Positions 1 through 10,647 of a stretch of DNA of 64,000 bases are shown here, piece after piece. A program made the position numbers and the translations under genes. The stretch's first letter is position 1. Every line of letters starts with the position of its first letter. Source of the DNA: Hirsutella rhossiliensis (Eukaryota > Ascomycota > Sordariomycetes > Hypocreales > Ophiocordycipitaceae); NCBI RefSeq assembly GCF_020360975.1, contig NW_025408667.1:1178001-1242000 (forward strand), given 5' to 3'. The notes under the pieces were generated by a model. The model did not search any database. It was not told the origin of the DNA and saw only the letters and a list, made by a program, of their open reading frames with translations.

Positions 1-1077
1 TTCAAGGGAATCGCGCAGGACAACATGTCGAACAGCATGACGCTCATCAATGTGCAATGGACATATCTCGGCATCACCTTGCTATGCGTCGTCCTCGGCC
101 TCTTCTTCTATTACATGCCCCTGCCAGAGGTCTGCGACAGCGAGCTGGAGCGGTCGGCAAGCCATCTGCCGGTCGACCCTCAAAAGCGAAGCATCGGTGG
201 TCTCCAGCTGCGGACCGTGAGCTTGGCGCTGGCTGTCTTTGCGCAGTACACCTACGTCGCCGCCCAGGAAAGCAACAGCATTTACTTCCGCACTCTTCTC
301 ATATCGGTACTTCCCAGCCATCCACAGGTGGGCGGCGGCGAGCCCGCCTACGACCCAGACAAGCCACCAGGCGTCGGTCTTTCGATTCCGGATTACCTGC
401 TCGTGGGACACTCAGTGTTTGCCATGTCGCGCTTCCTGGTAGCCTATCTCACATATCTATCCGTAACACATCCTCGCCTCCCGCAGCCCCGAACCTATCT
501 CACCATCAGCGTTGTCCTGGCCTTTATATGCGCCCTTCTCCCTGTCGTGCTTCGCCCTCCCAACCCCACTTTACTCGTCATCCCCGTGACGCTCATATTC
601 TTTGCTGAGGGACCCATCTGGCCGCTGATCTTCGCAATCGGCCTGCGCGGCCAAGGCCGAAGGACGAAGCGTGCCGCCGCTTTCATCACCATGGGCGGAT
701 CCGGACCGGCCTTCTTCCCGTTTATTATGTACGGCATCATCACCACTGGTGGTTCCGTGCAAATAGCCTTCATCGTCGTCATCGCCCTCCAGGTTGCCTT
801 GATTGTCCACCCCTTGTTCTTGGAGCTCTGTGGGGATGCAAGGCGACTCGTCGACCCCTGTCCGGACCTGCGTTACGCCTTGCGAAACGACGACGCATCA
901 GCGGACGAGGTCGTGGCTGCTAGGCACACGGATAGCAGGAGCACCAGGGAGAGGGCGAGCGATTTCTTCCACAAAGCATCGAAGGGGTTTGAGACGAAAC
1001 TCGCCACCGGCCTGCGCAAAGCGTCTGATGCGGAGCACAGCGAAGGCAGCGCCGGGAGCTCGCCACGAACGACATGA
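1..1077 (+). CDS. MFS transporter, FucP-like sugar permease, 5' truncated by window edge
   Basis: The reading frame is open from base 1, so the window holds only the C-terminal part (358 codons) of a longer gene; the first in-frame Met (base 25) is internal. About seven hydrophobic segments are visible, beginning with a helix after the NVQWTYLG stretch and including a long one around TLIFFAEGPIWPLIF. The N(V/L)QWTYLGI and GGSGPAFFPFIMYG stretches match the C-terminal half of fungal FucP/GluP-type major facilitator permeases, which import hexoses such as fucose, glucose or galactose at the plasma membrane. The last ~80 residues are hydrophilic, as in a cytoplasmic tail. It runs convergently into the ferric reductase gene. 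Substrate is inference; the family call is fairly secure. Confidence 0.8.
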   Translation, partial: FKGIAQDNMSNSMTLINVQWTYLGITLLCVVLGLFFYYMPLPEVCDSELERSASHLPVDPQKRSIGGLQLRTVSLALAVFAQYTYVAAQESNSIYFRTLLISVLPSHPQVGGGEPAYDPDKPPGVGLSIPDYLLVGHSVFAMSRFLVAYLTYLSVTHPRLPQPRTYLTISVVLAFICALLPVVLRPPNPTLLVIPVTLIFFAEGPIWPLIFAIGLRGQGRRTKRAAAFITMGGSGPAFFPFIMYGIITTGGSVQIAFIVVIALQVALIVHPLFLELCGDARRLVDPCPDLRYALRNDDASADEVVAARHTDSRSTRERASDFFHKASKGFETKLATGLRKASDAEHSEGSAGSSPRTT

Positions 1078-1708
1078 TTTACGTCTTGTAGAGTACAAAA
1101 GTTTACAGGGCCTCGGGGAAGGTGTCGTAGTATGGATTGCGCAATTACTGTGGGGCGATAACATCGGACATGCAGGCGTGGGAAGAGCCGGCGCGCTCTC
1201 GTGATGATATACCCAAAAATACCCACCACGGAGAAGGGAAGCGATTTGGATTTGCTTAGCTGTACACTTGGTATAGTATTCACGAATGGACGCACATTAC
1301 TAATGAGGACAAGGGCGGCTTGAGTGGCAGTGTAAAGTTGCAGACCTTGTAGCCGGAGATGGTGACAGTCGGAACGCTTCCCGCGCGACCTACAGTTCCC
1401 ACAGACTCGACTCACCAGGCCCTCGCTGCATACAAGTGCAGGGGCGTTCATTTTGTTGGGCCGAGGCTGGGGAAAAGGTATGAGATCAAGTTGACGGTGA
1501 GGGCTGATGGAAAGGCGCTTATTGTCGACCAAGCAGGCCCCCAGTCTTTTAAGGAAAAGGGGAGTGACAGATGGCGGTCATCGAGTGAAATAACTTCGTT
1601 CTTTTAACACTACGGGTCTCTAGCCAAGACGGCCCCCGAAACGCATGTCCAAGAGCGTGGCCGGGGTATATACAAGAAAGAGATGTCGTTTCATTCTTTG
1701 CCCCGTCG
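1078..1708. other. Convergent intergenic region (shared 3' flanks)
   Basis: This holds the 3' ends of two convergent genes. No conserved coding sequence was recognised; the short open frames here lack family signatures and lie over likely 3' UTRs. Confidence 0.6.
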
Positions 1709-3660
1709 CTACCATCCAAAACGCTCGCAATGAAGCTCCACGCCAGGTCCTTCGGGCTGTATGCACTGTGCGGTCGTGTTTCGCACCTGCGTCATCAGCT
1801 CGTCCGGGCCGCAGCAGAGCACCAGAACTCTTTGGCTTGCCGGCGTGTCGGCGATGGCGGCGCGCACCAAGGCACCAGCGTTGGGCCGTTCGTACGTGAT
1901 GGGCACGCCATGAGCGTTGGCTGGTCGTTGGTGTCCAACTCGTGTCGCTGACGTTTCTGTCTCGGATGGCATCGACTTCTCAGACTTGACCGAGAAACCC
2001 GAGTCTCGAGACTGCATGCTGGGGGTTCTGGCCTTTTCCGGGTCCAGCTCGCTTTCTTGCGTCAATGAACTCGGTGACGGCTGCGGCTCTGCGTTGCTGG
2101 AACTTGGACCTTGCGAAGCCAACTCCCTGGTGACGAATAGCATCGTCGAAACGCGGCCGTCGGCCCTGAGGGTAATGAGATGGTCATGGAACCAGTCCAG
2201 ATCCGCTGCAGCAGGGTCAGACTTTTGTGCTTCTTGTGACCGGCAGGCGTGGCAACACTTACAGCTGTGCTTGACGGCCCATATGAACACGACGTGTTTG
2301 CTTTCGTCCCTCTGCAGCTTGCTGAGCAGGTCGAGAGCCACGCCAAAGGTGAAGCTGGCCCCGCTGCCCCCCGCCACCAGGACGACAGTGTCGTACCCCG
2401 TGGCATCAGGAATGGTCCCGTACGTGCCCTCGACCGAGGCCTTGAGCGGGACGCCGGGGTGTGACACGGCGTACGTGTGCAGGTCGCGCGTGAAGCCGTT
2501 GTGCGACGCCACGACAAACTCGAGGGGGTCGGTGGACGAGACGGTAAAGGGATGAGCTTCGCAAGGCCGGACCCTGGGGATCCACAGGAAGCAGTGCTTC
2601 CCAGAGACGAGGCCAAAGGGCGGCTTGGCCAGCGTCACGCGCGTGGTCTGGTTCGGCAGTGGCGTGAGCTTGACTGAGTTGTTGGTGCTGTAGAGGGCCA
2701 GGCGGGCCAGGCGGAGCAGGCGGTCGAGGAACCAAATGGCGCCGACAAAGATGGCGACGACAATGGCCTTGCCCCCAAGGTCGGGCTGGTGGAGGCCTAT
2801 CATGACGAATGACAAGACCCAGAAGACGACGTGGACGTAGTAGAAGAGCTCATACCACCAGCGACGGATGACTGCGCCGGCGAACCCGAGGATCAAAAGA
2901 GACAGCCCGGCGACCATGCCGTAAATGTCCTGGACGTGGAGGAGACGCTCCACGCGGCCGCTCTGGACAAAGTACGCAGAGTAGCAGCTGGCGTGGATGA
3001 TGACGAGGGAAACCATCGTGTACCCGGCCACCTGGTGGAGGACGTTGAGCCGCTCGTACGACCACGCCGTTAGAAACGCCAGCGGGGTGTTCTTGAGGGC
3101 CAGGACGACGACGACGACGAGATTGCCCAGAGCAAGCCTGTGTTCGTTTGCCTTTGGTAAGTCCAGTTCGTATGACCTCCAACTCGGGGTAGTGGATGTG
3201 TGTGTGGTGAAATCGCTTACCATGCTGCTCTCGACGCCACGTTGGTCACCATGGGCAGGGTGTCGCGGTTTATTCTCACAAAGGCGATGATGAGGTTGAT
3301 GGCCACGTATAAGCCGACGACGGCTACGTGGCCCACCGAGGGTAGCAACCAAGCGCTGCGCAGCGCCCAATTCCTGCCCCTTCTGGTTCGATTGGGACTG
3401 TACGTCAGAATGCGTGTTTTCCTCCCGGGGCTTGTGTCGACTTACCGGGAGAGGCGGGCGACGAGGCCTGGCTTGGAGTCTTGCTGAGCAGACCGGCCCT
3501 GGCGTTTTCCAGGACGTCGCAGCTGGTGCGTCAGGGCGAAGCCCGTGGCGATGGCGAGCATCGAGAGGATAAAGGCAAGCATGAGCTTCTCATTGTAATG
3601 GGCGCGGCGGGCAAGCAGTGCGTGAAAAGCTGCTTGGCTTCCTCCGGAGCTGCCAGCCAT
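1709..3660 (-). CDS. Ferric-chelate reductase (Fre family), three exons
   Basis: Exons 3660-3446, 3397-3221 and 3137-1709 join into a 606-aa protein. Donors are GTAAG at both introns and acceptors are TACAG and CACAG; both junctions restore continuous transmembrane sequence. Heme-binding histidine pairs fit the family spacing (about H165/H179 and H233/H247, each H-x13-H). A FAD-binding HPFTV box lies near residue 326, an NADPH-binding AGGSGASF loop near 386, and the tail ends in CGPDEL...ERFGW, as in fungal Fre proteins. These enzymes pass electrons from NADPH through FAD and two b hemes to reduce extracellular Fe(III) or Cu(II) chelates at the plasma membrane before uptake. A His/Lys-poor linker of about 70 residues splits the NADPH domain. 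An iron-regulatory GATA-like site may lie upstream (see 4250-4258). Confidence 0.92.
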
Positions 3661-4249
3661 GGTTTATGGCTGTGGATGCAAGTGCTGGCTGAAGAAACGA
3701 CCTGTCTTTTGCGGCAACTGAGGATCGAATCCGCCAGTTCTTTGCAGAAAGGGAGTGGGGGAGATGGGGCTCTTTAAGAAGATGTAGTGTGGTGAAAAGA
3801 GATGGCTCTGTGTCCGTCCCGTCCGTCTTTCCGATCGTGGGCTGACTCGGGGATGGAGATGCCCAGGAAAGAGGAAAGTGACGAAGAGCAGCGAGTTCCC
3901 GTTCGTGACTTCTTCAATATACCCGTCAAGGGAGGCAGTCCTCTGCGACACAAGATTCCTTCATCAGACTTTACTTTGTTTGCTGGATGGATCACAAGGC
4001 CAGAAGAGCCAACGAGTCAAGCACCAGACGTAATCGTCGTTGAAAGAGTTCAGCCTTGGCACATGATGGCAGTGTGTGTCTCGGCGTGCCACTTCAATCG
4101 ATAGTAAAGAGCTGAGGGGAAGCAGAGAAGCTGGAGACGGGGTTATCGCGAAAAGCCGGGTGGGAGTGACCGGAGAGCTTGCCGAGTGCGAGGAGGCAGC
4201 GGCACATGCAACATATTTAGCACTGACGAGGAGGAGGAGGATGGCGGCT

Positions 4250-4258
4250 CTTATCTGA
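4250..4258 (-). promoter_or_regulatory. Possible iron-regulatory GATA-type site
   Basis: On the minus strand the bases read TTCAGATAA, one mismatch from the ATCWGATAA element recognised by fungal SreA/Urbs1/SRE-type iron repressors. It lies about 590 bp upstream of the ferric reductase start on the same strand. A core this short is expected often by chance, and another TCAGATAA occurs near 7491, so this is only suggestive. Confidence 0.2.
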
Positions 4259-5596
4259 AGCCGGCAGCTTGGAGGGGGGGGACCACATATATCCGCGCAT
4301 TTTGGTTTTTGAGCAGGAAGAAAGAGGGTGGGCTACGATGGGCAAAGATGAAAGGGCGACAGTGAAGATCCGGACGACTGGAGGTCGAGCCAAGGGTCGA
4401 GCCAAGGGCCGAGACTCTCTCTCCACCCCCTCCCCCTCCTGCTTTCATATCCTGCCCGGGTACGACGACGTGGGAGGGATGGAATTCCGCGGCCCCGGAA
4501 GAACAGTTAGCAGTCAGCTAGCCGACCAGTCTTCTCCACCGCGTTAGGACTTGCGTGGTCTGTTCTTGCTGCTGCTGCCGCTGCTGCTGCTTCAAGTCAA
4601 GCTCGGATGGATTGGCTGGCCACGCGCGCCATCCGGAATCCGATTTTGGACGGGTACCGCGCGCCTCGTCTTGTTTGCCGGGTGTCAGGAACAGGAGAGA
4701 CGTTACACGGCGCTGGCCCTGCGACTCTGGGAGTCCTGCGGCTTGGGCCCGTGAGGCGCCCGACCCGAGGCCTTTTTGTCGGAGAGAAAGCTGGACAGAT
4801 GGATAGATGGATGAAGAAAGACAAGGCCGTAAATACTAAATAGGGTTCGACAAGGCCCGCAAAAAAGGGGCGCGTAGAGACGGTCCGTGGCGCTAAGCAC
4901 TGCTTCCCTTTGGAATCTAACCCTGAGCATCGAAGCTGCAGAGCATTCCAGCCCTCTCGGACCGGCCAGCAACCCTCTCGATGGGCCCTTTGCGCTCTGC
5001 TTGCTCGGTTTGCTCGGGGCTGGCGGCGGCGCGACCCCAAGTCGCTGATAACACGGTGAGCAAGGGAAGGGGGTGCTGCGTGATGCTGCATATCCGCCCT
5101 CCCCAAAGTGGAAGGACAGCGACGAGTGAGCCTGGATCCAGAGATTGCCAGGTGCGAGGCTATGATGGCGCGAGAATCTTGTCTGCCTGTCTGTCTGCCT
5201 GCCTTCCTGCGTCGGGCTCCCGCAGCTTGTCCGCATCAATGTCACACCAGACATCAAGGGAGGTCACGGCTGCAGAGAACATCAAGTATGACCCCTCCCG
5301 GTATCTCATGGTGGCCCGGAGGACTCGTCTCACATCGACGCCATGCGAAACTCGACACCTCTGTTGCGAGCAAAAAAAAAGAGCCCACCGAAAGTGTGCG
5401 TTTGTGTGTCAAGTGTCACCCAGGAAGCCAAGGACCAGATGAACCTTGTCCGTACGTCATGGTCGTCCCCCATGTGGACCACAGTCTGGGGGCGAATCTG
5501 GTCGGCGTTTCTGTTTCCGAGGGATATACGGGGGCTTTATTCATTGCCGGCATGAAGCATGATCGGCCCCCGGATATAAAAGCGCGCGTATCGGCC

Positions 5597-5638
5597 CCAG
5601 CATGTGCATGTGGGCTGCCAGCACGTGCATGTGGGCTG
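5597..5638. repeat. Tandem pair of 21-bp repeats carrying a CACGTG-type box
   Basis: Two adjacent 21-bp units (5597-5617 and 5618-5638) share the pattern CCAGCAYGTGCATGTGGGCTG. The second contains a perfect E-box, CACGTG; the first has CATGTG at the same place. The pair lies in the long intergenic region about 1.3 kb from the nearest minus-strand gene, so a regulatory role is only inferred. Confidence 0.6.
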
Positions 5639-6611
5639 GGACGACGACCTTCAGAAGACAAAAACGAAAGGAATGGTGACAAATCATAGAGCCAAGATAC
5701 GAATCCGTCTTTTCGACCTGCGAGCCGCATGCTCGAGCACGTTCGGTGCATGAGATATCTGGGGCATCAGCGATTCGGCTCGGAAGCCGAACGCTTCTTT
5801 TTTTAGCGCAAACCATGGAAGGGCGGAGACTCTTCTGAGCTTACCAACCGCCTCTGCCTCTCTCTCTCACAAGGCTCCCGCTTGGCAGGGGTCAGTTTTG
5901 GCCGCCTCCGTCCACCCCACGCTCTCTGGCGGTGATGATTCAGTTGGGAGGGGGCACGCTGCACCAGGACTGGACAGCTGGATTCACGGCCGTCTCCGAT
6001 GCCCCCCTTCCCTCGGTCGATGTGACGTTGAGATTGGACTTGCTGGCAGTTTAAGCCCAGACTTGTCATCGGAACACGTCGATTTACCCGTTGCTGCTCA
6101 CGTTACATTGTGACCGGCAGGGGTGAGCAGACGCCAAACGGGACGGCGTCAGTTGGTTATTAGCAGGCTATCTCGGAAGACATGACATGTTTCCAGGAAA
6201 CGAGGTGTCTGAATGCCTCGCCTCCCCCTTGCTCGCTACAACCACACAAGGCGTTGCTACCTCGACAAAATGAGGCAACTCCAGTTATATCTTCGTTGTA
6301 ATACAAACACTCTGGCACGAGAGCCATCCACATGGACACACCTCACAACAAGCTACATTGGATGACGTGCTTGCTGCTGGCCGACACGGACGTCACACGG
6401 GGTTGCATCAGCTTCAAGGTGGTCAAGACGCATGTACCAATGCCACCATCCAATTACTCAAGAGCGTTTCTGGAAGTGCACCCCTCGAAGCGGTCTGTGG
6501 CGACATGTTTAGATTTGGGGAACTAATATCAAGAAGTCGACGCCATCAATGCTGCTTCCCCTCCACGGCTTGAGAGCCAGCTTCTCCAGGTGTCAGTGAT
6601 GAGACTTCCAC

Positions 6612-6950
6612 CTACGTTGATTCAGGAAGTCCCTTCGCTATCTCCAATGCCTCTTTGAAATCGTCGATAATTTCGACCTCGGCTGGGGTTGGTTCACAGT
6701 CCACCGACAACTTCCTTTGACCGTAATGGATATCCATGCAGCGTTCGCAGACCGGAGATATCTTCCTCTGCAATGTTGCATGAGAGTACTGCCCGGCCCA
6801 GAAATCCACCCAGTTCGCGATCCTTGCTGCCTCGCTCCAGTCGGCCGGACGTGTCGACAGTCTCATGATGCAGTTTTCCAGTTCTTGAATGGTCCGTTCC
6901 ACGGTTTCGTGGGCGGGAACCTTTCGGCCTGTGGTTTCTGTGCCGGCCAT
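6612..6950 (-). CDS. Small conserved-looking hypothetical protein, 112 aa
   Basis: I do not recognise the family. The ATG at 6950 is chosen because the upstream in-frame extension (to 7166) is Ser/Thr-rich and looks like translated 5' UTR, while the downstream 112 residues look like a folded protein: an amphipathic helix around VERTIQELENCIMRL, an aromatic stretch ANWVDFWAGQYSHATL, a C-x2-C pair (VCERCMDIHYG) and an acidic C-terminal helix. No signal peptide or membrane segment is seen. The lone CxxC pair could bind metal with other ligands, but that is a guess. It is a monocistronic minus-strand gene between two long intergenic stretches. The longer 184-aa start remains possible. Confidence 0.5.
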   Translation of the reverse strand: MAGTETTGRKVPAHETVERTIQELENCIMRLSTRPADWSEAARIANWVDFWAGQYSHATLQRKISPVCERCMDIHYGQRKLSVDCEPTPAEVEIIDDFKEALEIAKGLPEST

Positions 6951-8084
6951 GGTGGCGACTGGGGTTGGTTGCGTCTTGAATGAGTTTGGTTTGTCTGCGT
7001 TGAGTCCGTGTACTGAGGCGCTGTAATTCGGGCGGGCCGCACACTTGCAGATATCGCGATGGGCTGAGGGCAGTGTATGAAGACTGGAAGAGGAGGTGGG
7101 AGTTATCGATGTGTGGATCGAAAAGAGTTGAAGTGTCCCGGCGAGGCTCTTATACTTGAGAAACATGACACCGTCCGAAGCTGTTCCTCTTCATTTGCCG
7201 CTGTTCACGGGATGTTTCTTGTCCTGAATTCAGCCTGAATAGGAGGCAGAACGCTCCCGGAGCACACAAAGAAGCGTGTTCGTGGCCCATAATGGCTCTG
7301 ATTTAAAAATTATGCGCGGCTGCTTCGCGGCTTAGACAAAGGACACTCGCCGAACAAGCCCTGTCCCAGCCCATCGGTGCTGGTCTCCCGGCTGTGCGAC
7401 GGCGATTGATTTCATACTCGGTCACAACGCATATTGAACACTTGACTCAACTGGACAAAGGTGCTCAGCGCGGCCTCTTTCTTGTTGGAGTTATCTGACC
7501 ATAGGAGACCGTAACTTCCTGGGACATTTTTCTCTCCCAAGCTGCAGTGTTTGTGATTGAAATCGCCGAGTTACTGCCAGGTCCTCCGTCCCCCAGTCTG
7601 GCATCGAGCATAGTTGGGAGCACTTTTCCCGCGTCTTGGACCAGCACAGCCATGGGGACGAGGCACACTCAACTGCTCTATCGCTGGGTAGGATCACAAT
7701 ATACACTCACGATTTGGTTACTAGTAGTTGCAGAAGATACGGCGAGAACAACTGCAGCGTGAGCGTGAGCCCGGCGGCTATGTATGCTTTATGCCCATCT
7801 GCAAATAACTGTTCAGCCTCATACATACAATGACGCACGTGCATGCGAGTCGAAAGGCAAATGCATGCCTCATCACTGCGGTTATGGCCCCAAATCACAC
7901 TGCATGCCAAAATGCAACGGTTGAGCCCTGTCCGGAAACCGACTGCTTAGCGAGCTCTGCATACACACGACACACTTTGCCAATATATTCGACAAGCCAC
8001 CAAACTGCAGGAAGCTCCCGCAAGCCAGTTAGTTTGTCTTTTTGAACAGGGCTGTAGTGCCTACGTTCTCCTCTGATACTCGCA
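6951..8084. other. Divergent promoter region
   Basis: This region separates the minus-strand orphan gene from the plus-strand nucleoside hydrolase, so it probably carries both promoters and 5' leaders. No protein-coding signature was found. Several ATGCAT/GCATGC-rich stretches occur around 7830-7915. A TTATCTGA core lies at about 7491. Confidence 0.45.
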
Positions 8085-9290
8085 ATGTTGCTGCCATGGG
8101 CGTCAAGCTTCGCTCTCTTGTTTGGCGCAAGTCTCGCCTCGACACCGGCGGCTCACGCCCGGGGTGATGGAGAAGTCACAAGCGCCCGGCCCAAGGTCAT
8201 CCTTGACAACGACTGGACCACGACAGAGTTTAGCCCCTTCCTACAGGCGCTGCAGGCAGGCTGGGACGTTGTCGGCCTCATCGGCAATACCGCCAACTCG
8301 TGGGCCAAGCAGGCCACCCTCCACGCCTTGGCCACGCTTGAGATTGGAAACTTGACATGCATCCCCGTGTACCGAGGCGCCGACTACCCTTTGCTGAACA
8401 ACCCGGGGCTTGCTCGGGCCTGGGGCCTCATTCACGGGAATCTCCCATACCAGGGGGCGTTTGCTCCTCAAAACGGCCCTTTGGAGCAAAAGGGCCACGA
8501 CCCGAGCGGCGACGACCCCGAGAGGATCTCCAGGGCTGCATTGATGGAGGGTTTCCCAAATACGTCTCACGTCTTGGACGTCTGGGGCGCCGAGTTCCTT
8601 GTGCAGACGGTTCGCAAGTACCCCGGCGAGGTGACCATCTTCAGTGCCGGGGCCCTGACCAACATTGCCTTGGCCCACCGCATCGACCCGACGTTTGCAA
8701 AGAACACCAAGGGGCTGTTCGTCATGGGCGGGTACATGGACGGCAACCTCGTGCAGGTGACGGGGAGCACATACCTGGCCAGCCTGCAGTCCGACATCAA
8801 CCTCAAGATCGATCCCGAGGGCAGCAAGGTTGCGCTCAGCGCCCCGTTTCCGAGCATCACGCTCATTGGGAACGCGGCGAACCAGTTCATCCCGTCTGAA
8901 GACTATCTGAACGAGTTGGCCGAAGTCGAGAACCCGTATACCAGGCTGATGCACAGATACTACGGTAATCTTGAATCCTGCAGCTGATTGACTCACCACG
9001 AGCTGAGACAAGTCCATCACACAGACCGCAGGTTCCCGTTCTGGGACGCAACAGCAGCAGCCGTGATGCTGGACCCTGGCATTGTCACAAACTCGACCGA
9101 GTTCTACGTCGACGTCGACACGAGCTACGCGTCGCCCAGCTACGGCACCATCCACGCGTATCAGGAGGCGCTCAAGCCCAAGGCGCAGACGCTGCAGAAA
9201 GTACGCATGGTCGTGTCTGTGGATGAGGAGAGGTTGAAGCAGCAGGTCAAAATGGCCTTGCAGTTTCCCCCAACCTGCGCTGACCTGTGA
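8085..9290 (+). CDS. Secreted inosine/uridine-type nucleoside hydrolase-like protein, two exons
   Basis: Exons 8085-8964 and 9025-9290 (intron 8965-9024, GT..CAG, 60 nt) give a 381-aa protein. Without splicing the frame stops shortly after the donor. A signal peptide covers about residues 1-25 (MLLPWASSFALLFGAS, cleavage near AHA). The N-terminal strand reads VILDNDWTT (D41, D43) instead of the DTDxxxDD of bacterial and protozoan enzymes, and the C-terminal catalytic HD is represented by PFWDATAAAVMLDP. Both variants fit the divergent extracellular fungal branch of the IUNH fold as I know it. The family hydrolyses the N-glycosidic bond of ribonucleosides to base and ribose using Ca2+. Activity is uncertain because the Asp cluster is reduced. 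It is co-directional with the racemase 400 bp downstream. Confidence 0.82.
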
Positions 9291-9689
9291 TGAGCGAATC
9301 TTGTAGTCTGGTGGCCTGGGCGTTGTTCATGTCATGAATTCCTGCCGCAATCGAAAGGGCATCGGGCGCTGGGAGAGGAACCAGCATGGATATAAGCGCT
9401 CGGCTTACCTCCTTGGTAGAGGCCAAGCCACGCATGAACCAACGGCTTGGTGGCGGATACCAGGGCCAATAAGTTCTGTGCCCTTACGGATATAAGAATG
9501 ATTCATATCAAATGGATCCTCGCGCATGGAATAAGGCGATTATTTGGCTGAAACCATCTCTTTTACTGGCATGTCCACCATCACTCACTCACCGCATCAC
9601 CACATCCATTGCGCCCATACACGCCTTCTATCTTATGACGCGGACCTTTGATTGGACTTGTATTTGAACTCAGAATATACCAGCTCATC
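9291..9689 (+). other. Intergenic region upstream of the racemase gene
   Basis: About 400 bp containing the hydrolase 3' end and the racemase promoter. A pyrimidine-rich CACTCACTCACC stretch lies at about 9581-9595, roughly 100 bp before the racemase ATG. Nothing else was recognised. Confidence 0.45.
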
Positions 9690-10391
9690 ATGAAGACGCT
9701 CGGCCTGCTCGGTGGCATGAGCTGGGAATCAACCACCACCTACTACCAGGAAATCAACCGCCGAGTTCGTCAAGTCCAAGGCGGCCTTCACTCGGCCAAG
9801 TGCATCGTCTTCTCCTTCGACTTTGCCGAGATCGAGGCCCTGCAGCACGCCGGCGAATGGGACGAGGCCGGCAAGATGCTCGACGAGGCATCGCACAAGC
9901 TCAAGCTGGCCGGTGCCGATGCCATCGTCCTCTGCACCAACACCATGCACATGGTCTCTGGCGGCATCGAGGCCGCGTCCCATCTTCCCCTCATCCACAT
10001 CACGGATCCTACTGCCGAGAGTATCCGAAAGGCCGGCTTCAGCTGCGTCGCCCTGCTCGGCACCCGCTTCACCATGGAGAAGGACTTTTACAAGTCCCGC
10101 CTGGCCGACAAGCACGGGCTGCGGGTGATTGTCCCCGGCGCCGAGGGCCGCGATGCCGTGCATTCCATTATCTACAAGGAGCTCTGCAACGGCATCGTCA
10201 CCGAGGACTCCCGCGAGGTCTACCGCGCCATCATCCGGGACCTCGCCAGAGCGGGGGCCCAGTGTCTCATCCTCGGCTGCACCGAGATCGGCCTGTTGGT
10301 GAACGCAGCGGGGAGCGAGCTGCCCATTTTCGACACCGCCAAGATCCATGCCTACGCTGCTGCTGACTGGGCCATGGACGAAGCCGACTGA
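9690..10391 (+). CDS. Aspartate/glutamate (hydantoin) racemase family protein
   Basis: An intronless 233-aa protein starting MKTLGLLGGMSWEST. The ATG at 9690 is preferred over an upstream in-frame codon because it begins exactly at the family's first strand. The two catalytic cysteines of PLP-independent amino-acid racemases are present in VLCTNTMHMV (about Cys84) and LGCTEIGLLV (about Cys194), each in the expected context. The length matches the YgeA/RacD-type aspartate racemase branch. The enzymes interconvert L- and D-amino acids through two-base proton exchange; the substrate may be Asp, Glu or another amino acid. It lies tail-to-tail, 256 bp apart, with a CefD-like gene whose N-terminal fold also epimerises amino-acid centres, a suggestive pairing. 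No targeting signal is seen, so it is probably cytosolic. Confidence 0.88.
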   Translation: MKTLGLLGGMSWESTTTYYQEINRRVRQVQGGLHSAKCIVFSFDFAEIEALQHAGEWDEAGKMLDEASHKLKLAGADAIVLCTNTMHMVSGGIEAASHLPLIHITDPTAESIRKAGFSCVALLGTRFTMEKDFYKSRLADKHGLRVIVPGAEGRDAVHSIIYKELCNGIVTEDSREVYRAIIRDLARAGAQCLILGCTEIGLLVNAAGSELPIFDTAKIHAYAAADWAMDEAD

Positions 10392-10647
10392 ATTGCACGG
10401 GGAGAAACACGGGCATCATTGTGCGTCGCAAGTACGCCCTCCATGGCTGGGTCGCGACTACATATGGGGAAAAGGGACTCGCATAGACAGTCTCTCGAAC
10501 AATCTCGTATAGACGTCCGACTTGAGAAAAAACTATGACTACCCAGCTTAGTTGTCTCTGACCGTGACTATTTACTACATGGGCTTCTATCTGCAGTCGA
10601 CCGACAGACGTCAGACGTCTCGCTCAGAGCAGAGACCATCGTCCAAG

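Larger units (their letters stand above)
3661..6611. other. Long intergenic region, no gene recognised
   Basis: Almost 3 kb between two minus-strand genes. It holds the ferric reductase promoter (right of 3660), a purine-rich GAG/GGA tract near 4228-4243, a CTG/CCG trinucleotide run (about 4562-4592), a CTGCCTGTCTGT-type run (about 5181-5212) and a 21-bp direct repeat (5597-5638). Several open frames above 60 codons exist on both strands, but they are low-complexity and show no domain. Composition is that of the neighbouring unique DNA, not RIP-mutated. A non-coding RNA or a poorly conserved multi-exon gene cannot be excluded. Confidence 0.5.

Noticed and set aside
873..1532. 219-codon minus-strand open frame
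   Set aside because: It overlaps the sugar transporter 3' end and UTR, has arbitrary composition and no domain; the plus-strand frame is the real gene.
4703..5257. 184-codon minus-strand open frame
   Set aside because: Low-complexity, no homology recognised, and a competing plus-strand frame is equally long.
8241..9155. 304-codon minus-strand open frame over the nucleoside hydrolase
   Set aside because: It is an antisense shadow of a GC-rich coding region: Val/Asp/Arg-rich, no family features, while the sense strand has signal peptide, motifs and a clean intron.
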